DNA of 64,000 nt from Limnephilus marmoratus (taxonomy: Eukaryota > Arthropoda > Insecta > Trichoptera > Limnephilidae), in NCBI GenBank assembly GCA_917880885.1, contig OU862927.1, positions 21,669,450 through 21,733,449 on the forward strand. The letters run 5' to 3'. The stretch's first letter is position 1; every line of letters begins with the position of its first letter. The notes under the pieces were generated by a model that was given only the letters and a program-made list of their open reading frames with translations, was not told the DNA's origin and ran no database searches. The position numbers were made by a program, and so were the translations under genes. Positions 10,085-19,749 of the stretch are shown here, in pieces.

Positions 10085-11070
10085 TTAGCCTGCGAGAGAA
10101 TGAGATAGTTTAATCAGTCTCTTTGTGCGGTGCTTCGTAGCCTCCCCACTCTTGTCTACTTTAGTTTTGTGAAGATTTCACTTCTACCGCGTGTGAAAAC
10201 TTCTTTAGCGCCGTTGTGATTTGAAACTCGATAAAACGAAAAATAGCGACACTAAATATATATAGCTTCTAGTCCGCGAGATAACGAGATAGTATGATCG
10301 GTTTCCTCTTTGTGTGGTTCTTCGTAACCTATCGGTCTCCTCTTTGTGCGGTGCTTCGTAGTCTACCCACTCTTGTCTACTTTAGTTTTCTGAAGATTTC
10401 ACTTCTACCGCGTGTAAAAACTTCTTTAGCACCATTGTGATTTGAAACTCGATGAAACGAAGAATAGAGACATTAAAAAAATACATACATATATAAGATC
10501 TGGTCTGCGAGAGAATGAGGTGATCGGTTTCCTCTTTGTGTGGTGCTTCGTAGCCTATCGGTCTCCTCTTTGTACGGTGCTTCGTAGTCTCCCTACTCAA
10601 GTCTACTTTAGTTTTGTGAAAGTTTCACTTTCACCGCGTGCGAAAACTTATTTAGCACCGTTGTGATTTGAAACTCGATGAAACGAAAAATAGGGACATT
10701 AAAAAAATACATATCTACATACCTATATTGGTTCTAGTCTGCGCGAGAATGAGATAGTATGATCGGTTTCCGCTTTGTGTGGTTCTTCGTAGCCTATCGG
10801 TCTCCGCTTTGTGCGGTGCTTCGTAGTCTCCCCACTCAAGTCTACTTTATTTTTGTGAATGTTTCACTGCGCGTGAAAACTTCTTTAGGACCGTTGTGAT
10901 TTGAAACTCGATTTTACGAAAAATAGGGACATTAAAGAAAGACATACATATACATATAGGCTCTGGTCAGCGAGAGAATGAGATAGTATGATCGGTTTCC
11001 TCTTTGTGTGGTGCTTCATAGTCTCCCCACCCTTGTCTAATTTATTTTTCACTTCTACCGCGTGTTTTAG
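10085..11070 (+). repeat. Satellite-like tandem array, family D, unit about 232 bp
   Basis: Five unit starts of type GCGAGAGAATGAGATAG are at about 10088, 10271, 10501, 10735 and 10967 (spacings 183, 230, 234, 232). Each unit holds TTTGTGCGGTGCTTCGTAG, TTGTCTACTTTAGTTTTGTG, CGCGTGTGAAAACTTCTTTA and GTGATTTGAAACTCGAT. Units 2-4 carry an internal duplication of about 36 bp (CTCTTTGTGTGGTTCTTCGT, then CTCTTTGTGCGGTGCTTCGT) that unit 1 lacks. Single inverted units lie at 25216-25440 and 55343-55560, so the monomer is also dispersed. Confidence 0.88.
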
Positions 11071-11302
11071 AGCACATTCTGATTTTTATTTTTTTATTCA
11101 GACATCTTGGTTACTCCTTGATTTTTTGGGTTAAATTATTATTTTTTTATCTGGTACGTACAGAAATACAATTAATATATATAGATTATAATAATTTAAT
11201 TTATTTTACACCATTATTTTTTATGATACATAATAACTAATTAATCTCCGCTCAGCGAAATGTTTTTTTTTATCTAGGTACTCATTTGTGTACTCTTACA
11301 CA

Positions 11303-11335
11303 TAATAATAATAATAATAATAATAATATTTATTT
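11303..11335 (-). repeat. LINE 3'-terminal (ATT)n
   Basis: About ten ATT units on the minus strand, directly after ATGCGAAATAAATATT. Simple trinucleotide 3' ends are usual for CR1-like LINEs and mark the target-primed end of the copy. Confidence 0.85.
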
Positions 11336-12398
11336 CGCATAAAATTATACAATGAAACATATGTGGAAACTTTGACTAGCCAACTAGGAATGGATCCTGT
11401 TTTAGGCCAGTCAAATTGACAAATTTAGTTCATATCATAATTTCATATTACATTGATAAATTATATACATATTATTTATTGAATGAAACAAGTGTTACGA
11501 TTAAATTCCTCGTAGAAGCTTTAGTTAATAACTACAATTTTGAACTCATAAAAAAAAGAATAAGCGAAGAGAAAAAAACAATGTCTTAAAGTACAGATTT
11601 AGTATCGAATGCTTGTTTAACAATAGATAAATGTTTGGACATGTGAATCGCTAGCAAAAATCGAGAATCGAGACCAGCTTCAAGTGTGATGACAAAATCC
11701 ATATTATAATTAAAGTGGATGTTTAAACATGATTACAAAAAATAAGTATAATTAACGTGAGTGACGTATCCCTCAACTTTACGAGCGGGTAAAGAAACTC
11801 AAAAAGAATGTGACTCGAAAAGGATGCAGCAAATGAATAAAAACAATTTGTATATAAATATGTCTTAAATTAATGTATAAATAGTGACATGAGAAAGGGG
11901 TTGATAAGCAATTGTATTTATTTCCCCTTCCTTGCGTCATTTTTTCATCCTACTAAGATATTTTCCCTTAGAGCACTTAAAATAAAATAAAACAGGTAAA
12001 GTAAGTAAAATCCAGATGGTAATAATAAAAAGAAAGATCACCGCAGGAGATGAATGTAGAACAATGGGAAGGGTATTGATAAAATAGTTGACAATTATGT
12101 TCTGAAGTGATAAGTACGTGTTTTTGTAATATTACGCATAGTACGTAATTTTGTATAATTTTGTACGTATTATGTATAAATTATAATTTACGTAATTTTG
12201 TATAATGAAAAGAAAGATCTTCGCAGGAATTGAATGTAGAAAAAAATGGGAAGGGTATTGATAAAAGAATAGACAATTGTGTTCTGCAATGGTAAGTACG
12301 TGTTTTTGTAATGAATGGAACTATGAGTGTGTTTTTTTTTTTTGTTTTTTTTTATTTTCTTATATATTTTTAATTTTGTTTTATTTTATATGATGAGA

Positions 12399-15347
12399 CT
12401 AACTATTGGTCAACATATCTTCGCTTTTGATCCTCCCTAAATCAAGGAGCCAGTCGTTGATCAATTTGCGCAAAACATTTGCACTTTTAGTTTTCCAATC
12501 ATTAGGAATGATATTAAATAATTTAGGTCCTAAGTACGAAAATTGCCGTTGGCCGAGGGACGTCGTGATTTTTATTGGGATTATTGGATTGTTCCTTGAA
12601 AGTCGAGTGTCGTGAAGATGGTCAATGGACGGGAAGTGTTGACGTTGTTTTTGCACATGTAATATAATCTTTCTAATATACAATTGTCTAACATCAAGTA
12701 CTTTCAATTCCGTGAATAATGCATCACTGGGGTACCTGAATGGTTTTTTAAGGATGACTCTTAGTATTGATTTCTGAGCTTTAGCCAGGGAGTCTAATAT
12801 TGTTTTGGCACATCCACCCCATCCTAGGGATGCATATTCGAGTAAAGAATTACACATAGCATAGTATATTGATTTCATATCTTTAACAGAGAGAATATTT
12901 CTGATGGTTATAAAAAGATGTGTAAGTTTTCTGACTTTTGAGGCCGTTGCGTTAATGTGTTCGTCCCATCTCAGATATTTATCTATGGTGATCCCTAGAT
13001 ATTTTAAACTATCCACGCATTCTAGGTTATTGCAAGTACAAGAGTTCGGTTCATTGCAAATGTGAATAGTAATATTTAGTATAACCTTGGGTTGACCCGC
13101 TTGTGTTGCACTAAAACGTATAAATTTTGTCTTATCCGTGTTAAGAGTAAGAAGATTATAGTCTAGCCAATGTTTGACATTGTTTATTCCAATTTCTGCT
13201 TTTCTGTGCGCTTCATACCAGTTTTTGCCCTCAAATATTAAGACCGTATCGTCAGCAAAAGTGATGATATGATCGGCAAGGTTGCTGTTGCAAAGGTCAT
13301 TGATATATATATTAAACAATATCGGTCCTAAAGTACTTCCTTGTGGTACACCAAATACGATGTTGGCTGGATCGCTTAGAGTACCACTAATAATAACTCT
13401 TTGGCTCCGATTTTCCAGATAGCTTCCTAACCATTTAAGTAACTGCCCCTGTATACCGATTAGCTGTAATTTTTTCAAAAGGATTTTGTGCGAGATGGTA
13501 TCAAAAGCTTTAGCCAGATCCAGGAAGATCGCGATGCTTTTGATGCCTCGATCGATGTTATTAGAAATTACTTTAGTCAGATTGCCAATGGCATTTTCAG
13601 TACCTAAACCCGGACGGAAGCCATATTGTCTCTCAGAAAGAATGTTATTATCTTCAAGATAAAAGCTAAGACGATTTTTAACAATTTTCTCTATAATTTT
13701 TGAGACTGAATTGACCAAAGATATCGGCCGGTAATTTTGAACCGCAGATTTATCTCCATTTTTGTGTAGTAATACAACAACTGAATGTTTTAGATGGTTA
13801 GGGAATATTCCTGATTTGAGACTTAGATTGGAAATGAACGCTATCGGAGATGCTATGAATGACTTAGTTACTTTAAGCAGATTAGTCGAGACTTTGTCTG
13901 GTCCACAAGCGTTAGATGGCTTTAGGTCGTCAATTATTTCCAAGACTTCATTCGTCGATGTTTGAATATTGTCTATTTTATGGACGAGGCTAGAGGTGAC
14001 CAACTTGGCAAGTTCGATTTCTGTTTTATTGCATTTATCGAGAATTTTTTTGGCAAGTGTGGTTCCCACCGATGTGAAGTATTTATTAGCAAAATTCGCC
14101 ATATTTTTAGGATTAGAGGAGTTTACGTTACCGATATCTAACGATTTAATTTCGGAAGACCTGTTTATTTTTGTTTTACTAATATTTCGAAATGCTTCCC
14201 ACATACGTTTTGGAGAATAAGAATTTTCGTAAATGAACGTTTTAAAATAATTTTCCTTTGTATATTTAATAATCTTTTTGCATAAGTTCCTATATTTCTT
14301 GTAGTGAGTTTGTACTAAAATATTATCTGGAAACTTTTTGGCCCTTTTGTGAAGTTGGTTTCTTTTGTGAATCGATTTTAAAAGGCCGGGAGAGATCCAG
14401 GGCGTAAGTTTAAACTGGCTGTTCGATATGTGTTTGTTACTTGTATGTTTAGATATATATGTATGTAGAATACAAATGAATTCTTTCATGGCAATGTCAG
14501 TGTCAATTTGATCAAATACTTTTTGCCAGTTTTCTAAATGCAAGTCCTCAATTAAATTATTAAAATTTAATCGAGGGACGTACTTGATTTTAGCAGGGGG
14601 GGGCGGTTTATCTTTAAAGCACAGGGCTGTCGTATAGTGGTCGAAAATTGACGTGTGGATAACGAATGAGTCAGTGAAGTTAATATTTTTTACGTTGATG
14701 TGATCCAAACAGGATTTGTTCGTGCCCTGTTCTCGAGTTGGTGTATTGATTGTCAAAATGAATCCGTTTTCTGTGAGCAGGCATATGTAGTCGTTGAATT
14801 GGTTGTGAAATGGAGATAAGGTGCTAATATTAAGGTCTCCTATAATGATTTGACGTTCAAATTTATTGGAATTGCTAATAATTGTTTGGAGTGAATTCAA
14901 AAAAGAATCTATGCTCTGAAAAGAAGGTGATCTATAAATAGCAAAAATACATAAATTATTATTCAGAACAATTCTGAGGCAGTTACCTTGTGATAATATA
15001 ATTTCTTCGACTTGTGCTTGTATACCGTCTTTGATGTAGACAACAATCCCGCTAGATTTATTTATATTTTTAATTGAGTGATATTCCGTGTAAGTTTGTA
15101 TTATTTTAGAGGTGTAGTTTTTATTGATCCAACACTCTGATAAAATTAAAACATCAAAAGTATGATTGAATTGATCTAGAAATATCAGAAAATCATCAAG
15201 GTTTGACATACTTCTGATATTCTGATGGATAATCTTTGATTTATAAGACTTCCAACTGAAATTATTTAATTTGATGAGATCGTCAATCACATACGTGTTG
15301 CACGTTACATCTGTGTCATTGTAAATATCAGGAGGTAATTGAATCAT
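12399..15347 (-). CDS. LINE ORF2: APE endonuclease and reverse transcriptase
   Basis: An intact 982-residue protein. Residues about 35-230 form an exonuclease-endonuclease-phosphatase type endonuclease that would nick target DNA: QNIRSM near 42, ILSECW near 68, AIYRSPS near 137, GDLNIS near 170 and CLDHINV near 213. The reverse transcriptase follows: NYRPISLV, RQYGFRPG, motif A LDLAKAFDTI (about 609), motif B GVPQGSTLGP (about 663) and the catalytic FADDT (about 696). The thumb and C-terminal region runs to the TGA/TAA end at 12399. The start ATG at 15347 follows the stop of the upstream linker frame by two bases, which suggests coupled re-initiation. The length fits CR1/Jockey ORF2 proteins of about 900-1000 residues. 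No frameshift or missing catalytic residue was seen. Confidence 0.95.
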   Translation of the reverse strand: MIQLPPDIYNDTDVTCNTYVIDDLIKLNNFSWKSYKSKIIHQNIRSMSNLDDFLIFLDQFNHTFDVLILSECWINKNYTSKIIQTYTEYHSIKNINKSSGIVVYIKDGIQAQVEEIILSQGNCLRIVLNNNLCIFAIYRSPSFQSIDSFLNSLQTIISNSNKFERQIIIGDLNISTLSPFHNQFNDYICLLTENGFILTINTPTREQGTNKSCLDHINVKNINFTDSFVIHTSIFDHYTTALCFKDKPPPPAKIKYVPRLNFNNLIEDLHLENWQKVFDQIDTDIAMKEFICILHTYISKHTSNKHISNSQFKLTPWISPGLLKSIHKRNQLHKRAKKFPDNILVQTHYKKYRNLCKKIIKYTKENYFKTFIYENSYSPKRMWEAFRNISKTKINRSSEIKSLDIGNVNSSNPKNMANFANKYFTSVGTTLAKKILDKCNKTEIELAKLVTSSLVHKIDNIQTSTNEVLEIIDDLKPSNACGPDKVSTNLLKVTKSFIASPIAFISNLSLKSGIFPNHLKHSVVVLLHKNGDKSAVQNYRPISLVNSVSKIIEKIVKNRLSFYLEDNNILSERQYGFRPGLGTENAIGNLTKVISNNIDRGIKSIAIFLDLAKAFDTISHKILLKKLQLIGIQGQLLKWLGSYLENRSQRVIISGTLSDPANIVFGVPQGSTLGPILFNIYINDLCNSNLADHIITFADDTVLIFEGKNWYEAHRKAEIGINNVKHWLDYNLLTLNTDKTKFIRFSATQAGQPKVILNITIHICNEPNSCTCNNLECVDSLKYLGITIDKYLRWDEHINATASKVRKLTHLFITIRNILSVKDMKSIYYAMCNSLLEYASLGWGGCAKTILDSLAKAQKSILRVILKKPFRYPSDALFTELKVLDVRQLYIRKIILHVQKQRQHFPSIDHLHDTRLSRNNPIIPIKITTSLGQRQFSYLGPKLFNIIPNDWKTKSANVLRKLINDWLLDLGRIKSEDMLTNS

Positions 15348-15349
15348 GA

Positions 15350-15946
15350 TTATTCAGGTGAGATGTGATGCAATGGAAATTTCACTACTATACGATTATG
15401 ATCCATTTCTCGTGAGTAGGTATATTTGATTCGAATGATTGGATGGGGATAATCACAGGATAATAATAGCAATAATAATAAAAGAACCTTCAACTTGTAG
15501 TCGTTGTCTGAAGTAGTAGTAAGTAGTAGTAGTAGCAATAGTAATAATAGAACCTTCATCTTGTAATCTTTGTCGGCAGTAACCTTCATCTTGTAATCGT
15601 TGTCGGCAGTAGTAATAAGTAGTAGTAGTAATAATAACAATAGTACCTTCATCTTGTAATCATTGTCAGCAGTAGTAATAAGTAGTAGTAGTAGCAATAA
15701 TAATAATAGAACCTTCATCTTGTAACCGTTGTCGGCAGTAGTACTAAGTAGTAGAAGTAGTAATAGTAATAATAGAATCTTCATCTTGTAAACGTTGTCG
15801 GCAGTAGGTATATTGTGTTTGAGATAATCATAGGGAAGCCAGCTTGCTTTCATCGGATATAAGAATTGCGCCTGAACCTGTCTCCCTCCGCAGGTATATA
15901 CGTCCCTGTTGGATCCATGCAAATTGAAATTGTCTCGCTCTAGCAA
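15350..15946 (-). CDS. Linker open frame across the LINE minisatellite
   Basis: An open frame of 198 codons. It begins inside ORF1 in another frame (overlap 15828-15946), crosses the tandem repeat, and stops at 15350-15352, two bases before the ORF2 ATG. Its translation is mostly repeats of TTADNDYKMKV joined by runs of 8-10 leucines, so the repeat unit is a multiple of three in this frame. It could be an ORF1 frameshift extension, a spacer translated during re-initiation, or a chance product of the 3n-length repeat. Nothing in it resembles a known domain. The polyleucine stretches would be hydrophobic. Confidence 0.35.
   Translation of the reverse strand: MLERDNFNLHGSNRDVYTCGGRQVQAQFLYPMKASWLPYDYLKHNIPTADNVYKMKILLLLLLLLLLSTTADNGYKMKVLLLLLLLLLLITTADNDYKMKVLLLLLLLLLITTADNDYKMKVTADKDYKMKVLLLLLLLLLLTTTSDNDYKLKVLLLLLLLLSCDYPHPIIRIKYTYSREMDHNRIVVKFPLHHISPE
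15470..15815 (-). repeat. Minisatellite, 63-66 bp unit, about six copies, between ORF1 and ORF2
   Basis: On the plus strand each unit reads ACCTTCATCTTGTAATCGTT, then GTCGGCAGTAGTA, then a TAG/TAA/CAA trinucleotide tract. Most units are 63 or 66 bp long and one is about 30 bp (15575-15605). All keep the minus-strand frame open. The trinucleotide tract inside the unit probably drives length change. Confidence 0.9.
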
Positions 15947-16859
15947 ATTGGCGAGTTTTATACCAAATTTGTTTCGCCCGAAATGTTAACTGCTCAGATA
16001 CATAGATCGGCAACCGTGGGCCGGCGAGACCGATATTTAACGTGTTGAGTTTATCTTCGGTATTGGGTTTATTCTTGTTGAAAGATTTCACATCAGCTAG
16101 CAGTTGATTTCTAGCCATGTTCGATTTTAGTTTAAGAACAATTGTCCTGGGTTGCTTCTGATTATTGTTATTTTTTTGAAGACGATAAACAGCATCGATA
16201 TCCTTAGTTTCTAAGGGAGATCCTGTTGTTTTGAAGATGTTGAAGACCACGTCTTTTAGTGTTTCGTCCTTGATGTCGGGGATGCCTCTTATTTCTACAT
16301 TACAAGACTTTAAGGCCCGCTCTTGGGAATCAAGACTATTCTCCAGTATTACGATTCTAGCTTCCAGTGCAGTATTCTTCGCTGTAAGCTCATCATTACG
16401 GTGCTCGACGTCACGGATTCTGGCCATAAAGTCTTCATATTGTGCGTTCATGAATTGTATGCTTTCCAGTATCTTGTTGTTTTGGTCCATGATGTCGTTC
16501 TGTTTTTTATCCAGGCTGTTCGTTTTGGTCATGACTAAATTCTGGATATCTTCGAGAATAGCGGGGGACGAAGGTGATGATGGAGCTGCTTGATCCTTAG
16601 TGGCCGTTGTTTTTTTGGGCGGTTCCAAAGATGTGTTATCGCTGTTGGCGGTCGACCGTGTGTCCCTTTTACACTGCTTACACTTCTGTTGTTCTCGACG
16701 TTCTTGAGTGAGTCGACGGAAAGTGCTTTCCGTTATTCCTCCACAGGCTAGATGGTAGGTGCCTTTACACACTGAACACACAAATATCGACTCATCCGAT
16801 AGAATAACTTCAGGGCATACGCGGCAGTGCATTGTAAATGATTTATAATGACTACCCAC
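15828..16859 (-). CDS. LINE ORF1: PHD finger, coiled coil, FP-like domain
   Basis: An intact 343-residue protein. Residues 12-63 hold a C4HC3 PHD-type finger (C12, C15, C28, C31, H36, C39, C60, C63). A Ser/Pro/Thr-rich linker follows, then a coiled coil at about 105-185 (DVEHRNDELTAKNTALEAR). Last comes a region resembling the FP domain of baculovirus-type ORF1 proteins (about 185-300: CNVEIRGIPDIKDETLKDVV, DIDAVYRLQK, RTIVLKLKSN). LINE ORF1 proteins of this build bind the element RNA as oligomers and chaperone it. The start at 16859 is the first ATG upstream of the finger; an internal ATG at residue 10 is also possible. It ends at TGA 15828 and overlaps the linker frame. Confidence 0.9.
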   Translation of the reverse strand: MGSHYKSFTMHCRVCPEVILSDESIFVCSVCKGTYHLACGGITESTFRRLTQERREQQKCKQCKRDTRSTANSDNTSLEPPKKTTATKDQAAPSSPSSPAILEDIQNLVMTKTNSLDKKQNDIMDQNNKILESIQFMNAQYEDFMARIRDVEHRNDELTAKNTALEARIVILENSLDSQERALKSCNVEIRGIPDIKDETLKDVVFNIFKTTGSPLETKDIDAVYRLQKNNNNQKQPRTIVLKLKSNMARNQLLADVKSFNKNKPNTEDKLNTLNIGLAGPRLPIYVSEQLTFRAKQIWYKTRQFARARQFQFAWIQQGRIYLRRETGSGAILISDESKLASL

Positions 16860-17031
16860 ACGACGTTATTATAATAGAATAGTGTTTATTCTGAATTAAA
16901 ATAAGTGTGACAGTAAAACACCTAGATATTATTAGAATATGTTAGACTATGATGCCACAAACAGGAAGCACTTTTGTTTACTTGCTGAATATTGCGATTT
17001 AACGTTTAAAATAAACTTTAAGACGGAGTAA

Positions 17032-17125
17032 AATTGATATGAACTAGTCACAATGATCTATGGTGAATCAATGTGATATCAATTGATATGACTAGTCACA
17101 ATGATCTATGGTGAATCAACATATT
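17032..17125 (-). repeat. 48-bp direct duplication in the LINE 5' region
   Basis: Two adjacent copies carry ACTAGTCACAATGATCTATG followed by GTGAATCAA (near 17044 and 17092), with one indel between them. Tandem 5' UTR units act as promoters in several LINEs; here that is inference. A shortened echo (ATCAACTATGGTGAACAAAT) is near 17478. Confidence 0.75.
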
Positions 17126-17165
17126 TGTTAATTTTCAATAAACGTTTATTCTGACGAATAAATTT

Positions 17166-17725
17166 TTTCTTTTTTTTGCATTTTGTTTTACTGTGGTGTA
17201 AAATAACTACCGTTGTTGCTGCAGAGTGAAAAATTCCCTAATTGTGGGCAATCCCTGATAGGAAAGAGTAAAAAGAAGTGACTACCAGGGATCACAAGTT
17301 TAATCTTCTGGAAGCTTACTCCTCTACCATTACACAAGACTTTGCTCGCTTATAATGATGGTAGTTGAAGGAAAACAAATATTGTTAGCTTATTCATAAT
17401 CAGTTCCCACTCGGTTTTTCTTTTTAAGTTCACAAAAGTTTATGTTAAGTTTTTAAGTTAAACTATCAATGAGATGATAAATCAACTATGGTGAACAAAT
17501 ATTACGCCATGCTGCCATCTTTATGGACTAGTTATGTAAAGTAACGCGTACCTTATACAAAGTAATCAAATTTCACTGTATGTTATTGTTTTTTTACCTT
17601 CTGAGAATTTCTCAATTTACGTTTCCTTCCTTGTAAGGGTGAAAGGACTCGAGTTTTCGAGATCTGCTGAAAAAACAACTGTCAACTCATGAAATAATTA
17701 TTTAATAATTGTTGTATATTTTAAA
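17166..17725. other. Spacer, possibly LINE 5' flank
   Basis: No gene seen. The echo of the 48-bp unit near 17478-17530 may mean that this stretch belongs to an older, truncated relative of the adjacent LINE. Confidence 0.35.
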
Positions 17726-18135
17726 TTTGGGTACTGTCGCCTCAGGAACTATTTATTGGATAACCAACACCTCTGCCATAAGTCTCCCCAAGTGGTTCGC
17801 AACGTTTGGTGACTTTGCAGTGGTGCCCGGGTTCGTGTTTGTCCGGGTCTTGGCGACGGATGTATCTGCGCACCAGCTGCTTGGCAGGCCGGATAGGGAG
17901 AGAATGGTTGAGGGAATCTCTTCGACTTCTCCTCCAGCTGTACTCTCTCGGAACATCGCAGTGGGAGGGATGGATTCATACGTCTGTCACTCCTGGAAAC
18001 AATGACCCCCAGATTCCTACCCACTCCTAATACCCTTTTCCTTCCCAGAAATTCCTCTCCATCCTTTCCTTAAAAGACCCTCCACCCAGCATCCTCAAAG
18101 ATGATGTAGGCCCTGAGGAGAATTACTATCTCATG
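17726..18135 (+). mobile_element. Repeat family B, copy 3
   Basis: Matches copy 1 from ATTTATTGGATAACCAACAC through CCCCAAGTGGTTCGC, TGCCCGGGTTCGTG, TTCCCAGAAATTCCTCTCC and AAGATGATGTAGGCCCTGAG. The 3' tail is incomplete, with no A run. The open frame at 17709-18005 keeps the IYWITNTSA, PKWFATFGD and DRERM segments but loses a few codons between VPGF and ATD relative to copies 1 and 9. Confidence 0.85.
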
Positions 18136-19317
18136 GCAAAGTTATTGGTGCATTTCTTATCGGTCGACCGTGCTAGGGGTCATATCCTCGGACTTCGTAA
18201 GTAAGTAACTTAAATACCTACGCCCTTAATTATGAACCAGAAATATTTTACTTGGCATATTTTTTTTATTTCAAATAAGTAATTGTACAATTTGTCCAAA
18301 GAAACGTCACATCTCAATGCCAATTATTTTCCTAGCTTTCTTCGGTAGGTTCCTACCATAATATTGTAGTAGGAACCGCAATCATGCGAACACTGACGTG
18401 GGATCAAAAAGTGGCATCCAGTATGGCCGCAACGCGTAACAAATAAATTTACAGACAAATGAAATACTCAGTGGGCTTCGCTTCGTCAATTATTGCTTAA
18501 TTTTTTAACTTTCTAGGTACCTACCTATGTGTGCTTCCACGTGTTGTTATCTTAAGTAAACAAAACCTTAATCTCAGAAGCCTTTCTAATTTTGTAGTAA
18601 GGTTTTCATAAAATCACGTCATTGTTTATTCTCCTACGAAAATTGGCATAACTTTTAACTTTGATAATTAAATCCAAGCACCTTTCTGCTCTGCTTGCAG
18701 ATTTTCAAAGCGAGTTCTGGTTATCCATTGAAACTAAATGCAAAAGTTGATATTATTTTAGAAAAGTCATCTTTTGTGCCTGTTTTACGCAGTCAGTCCT
18801 TAGTTAATATATGTACCCCCCCTCCCCCTATTAAAGTTGACTTGAGAAGTTCAAAACGCTAATTTCGACTTCATAAAATTGGTTCATCCTACGGGGGGGG
18901 GGGGGGGGGAGAGCCATAGAGGTACGAAAATTGATATTATTACTATATGTCTTCAATCTTTTCATATTCACTTTGTGGCGTCATTTTTAATTAAATGAAA
19001 ATAAATCATTTTAATAAAAAGAAAAACAATTATTTAATTAAAACATGTTTCCAAACCTAAGGTTTCTTCGTCAGGATAAGATTAACATTAAAAAAAGTCA
19101 AACATGTAAAAAAAAGACAAACAAACTACAGATATTGTCTGTAAATAGGGAGTGGTGATTAAATACATAAAAGTATCACAATAAATAATTATTTAAAATG
19201 AAAAGTAAAAATTATTTTAGTAAGTGCATGTAAAACTTGCATTTCCTTATTTATTAAAAACTTTTTAAAAAATTCAAAAAAATTATCAAGATTTTAAATA
19301 ATTCTGAGATCCCTTCA
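18136..19317. other. AT-rich spacer with a poly-G tract
   Basis: No gene. A run of about 18 G lies at 18894-18911 and a C-rich patch (CCCCCCCTCCCCC) near 18820. G tracts of this kind also occur in the hAT element at 52959. Length and accuracy of such runs depend on assembly. Confidence 0.4.
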
Positions 19318-19749
19318 GTCTTACCCACTGGACGACCTCCGTAGTCCAGTGGGTAAGACTCTTGACTCACAGTCCGGAGGTCGCGGGTTCAAACCCGGCA
19401 TGCGCAAATAAATTTTATTTGATTAATTTGTGTTATTTCACAATTAATTCATTTAAAATAATATATAGTATATTTGCGGCATGTTCCAGAGTGGAAGATA
19501 CTATCAGTATCGCCCTGGTGTAAAACCACCATTCAGAATTGAAACGTTGCTTGAAAATGGTTAAGCCGTGTTTAGTGACCAGATCTGAATAGCCAGGTAC
19601 TTCCCAACCTTTCTCTTCCCCACCTCCTTCCCCTCCCCACTACCTTCAGCCTCACAACATACCCCAATTGGGGATGCCATAGTCTCACTGGCTCCAGACG
19701 GGAGCAGTTGAGATTCTTGTGCGGTACTCACTGTAAAAAAAAAAAAAAA
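19318..19749 (+). mobile_element. tRNA-derived SINE, family C, copy 1
   Basis: The tRNA-like head has an A-box-like GTAGTCCAGTGGGTAAG and B box GGTTCAAACCC, followed by the body: TTTATTTGATTAATTTGTG, TTCCAGAGTGGAAGATAC, CAGTATCGCCCTGGTG, TTCAGAATTGAAACGTTGC, CAGATCTGAATAGCCAGGTA, GGGGATGCCATAGT and TCTTGTGCGGTACTCA. It ends in A15. Just before the head, positions 19318-19334 are a perfect inverted copy of 19344-19360. Other copies: 26590, 27066 (headless), 54935, 63411. Confidence 0.88.

Larger units (their letters stand above)
11302..17165 (-). mobile_element. Complete-looking CR1/Jockey-type LINE
   Basis: A minus-strand retrotransposon of about 5.8 kb: a 5' region (about 16860-17165) with a near-perfect 48-bp duplication, ORF1, a minisatellite linker, ORF2, a 3' UTR of about 1.1 kb and a 3' end made of ATT repeats (11303-11335). 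ORF1 and ORF2 have no internal stops, so the insertion is probably young and may have been competent. Placement in the CR1/Jockey group rests on the PHD/FP-type ORF1 together with APE endonuclease plus RT in ORF2. The exact 5' end and target duplication are unresolved. Confidence 0.88.

Noticed and set aside
10085..11070. CRISPR-like array
   Set aside because: Units of about 232 bp with no unique spacers; eukaryotic context. No CRISPR array seen anywhere in the window.
13762..14220. Plus-strand frames inside the LINE
   Set aside because: Antisense shadows of the reverse transcriptase ORF2.
16231..16593. 120-codon plus frame
   Set aside because: Antisense to LINE ORF1; no motif.
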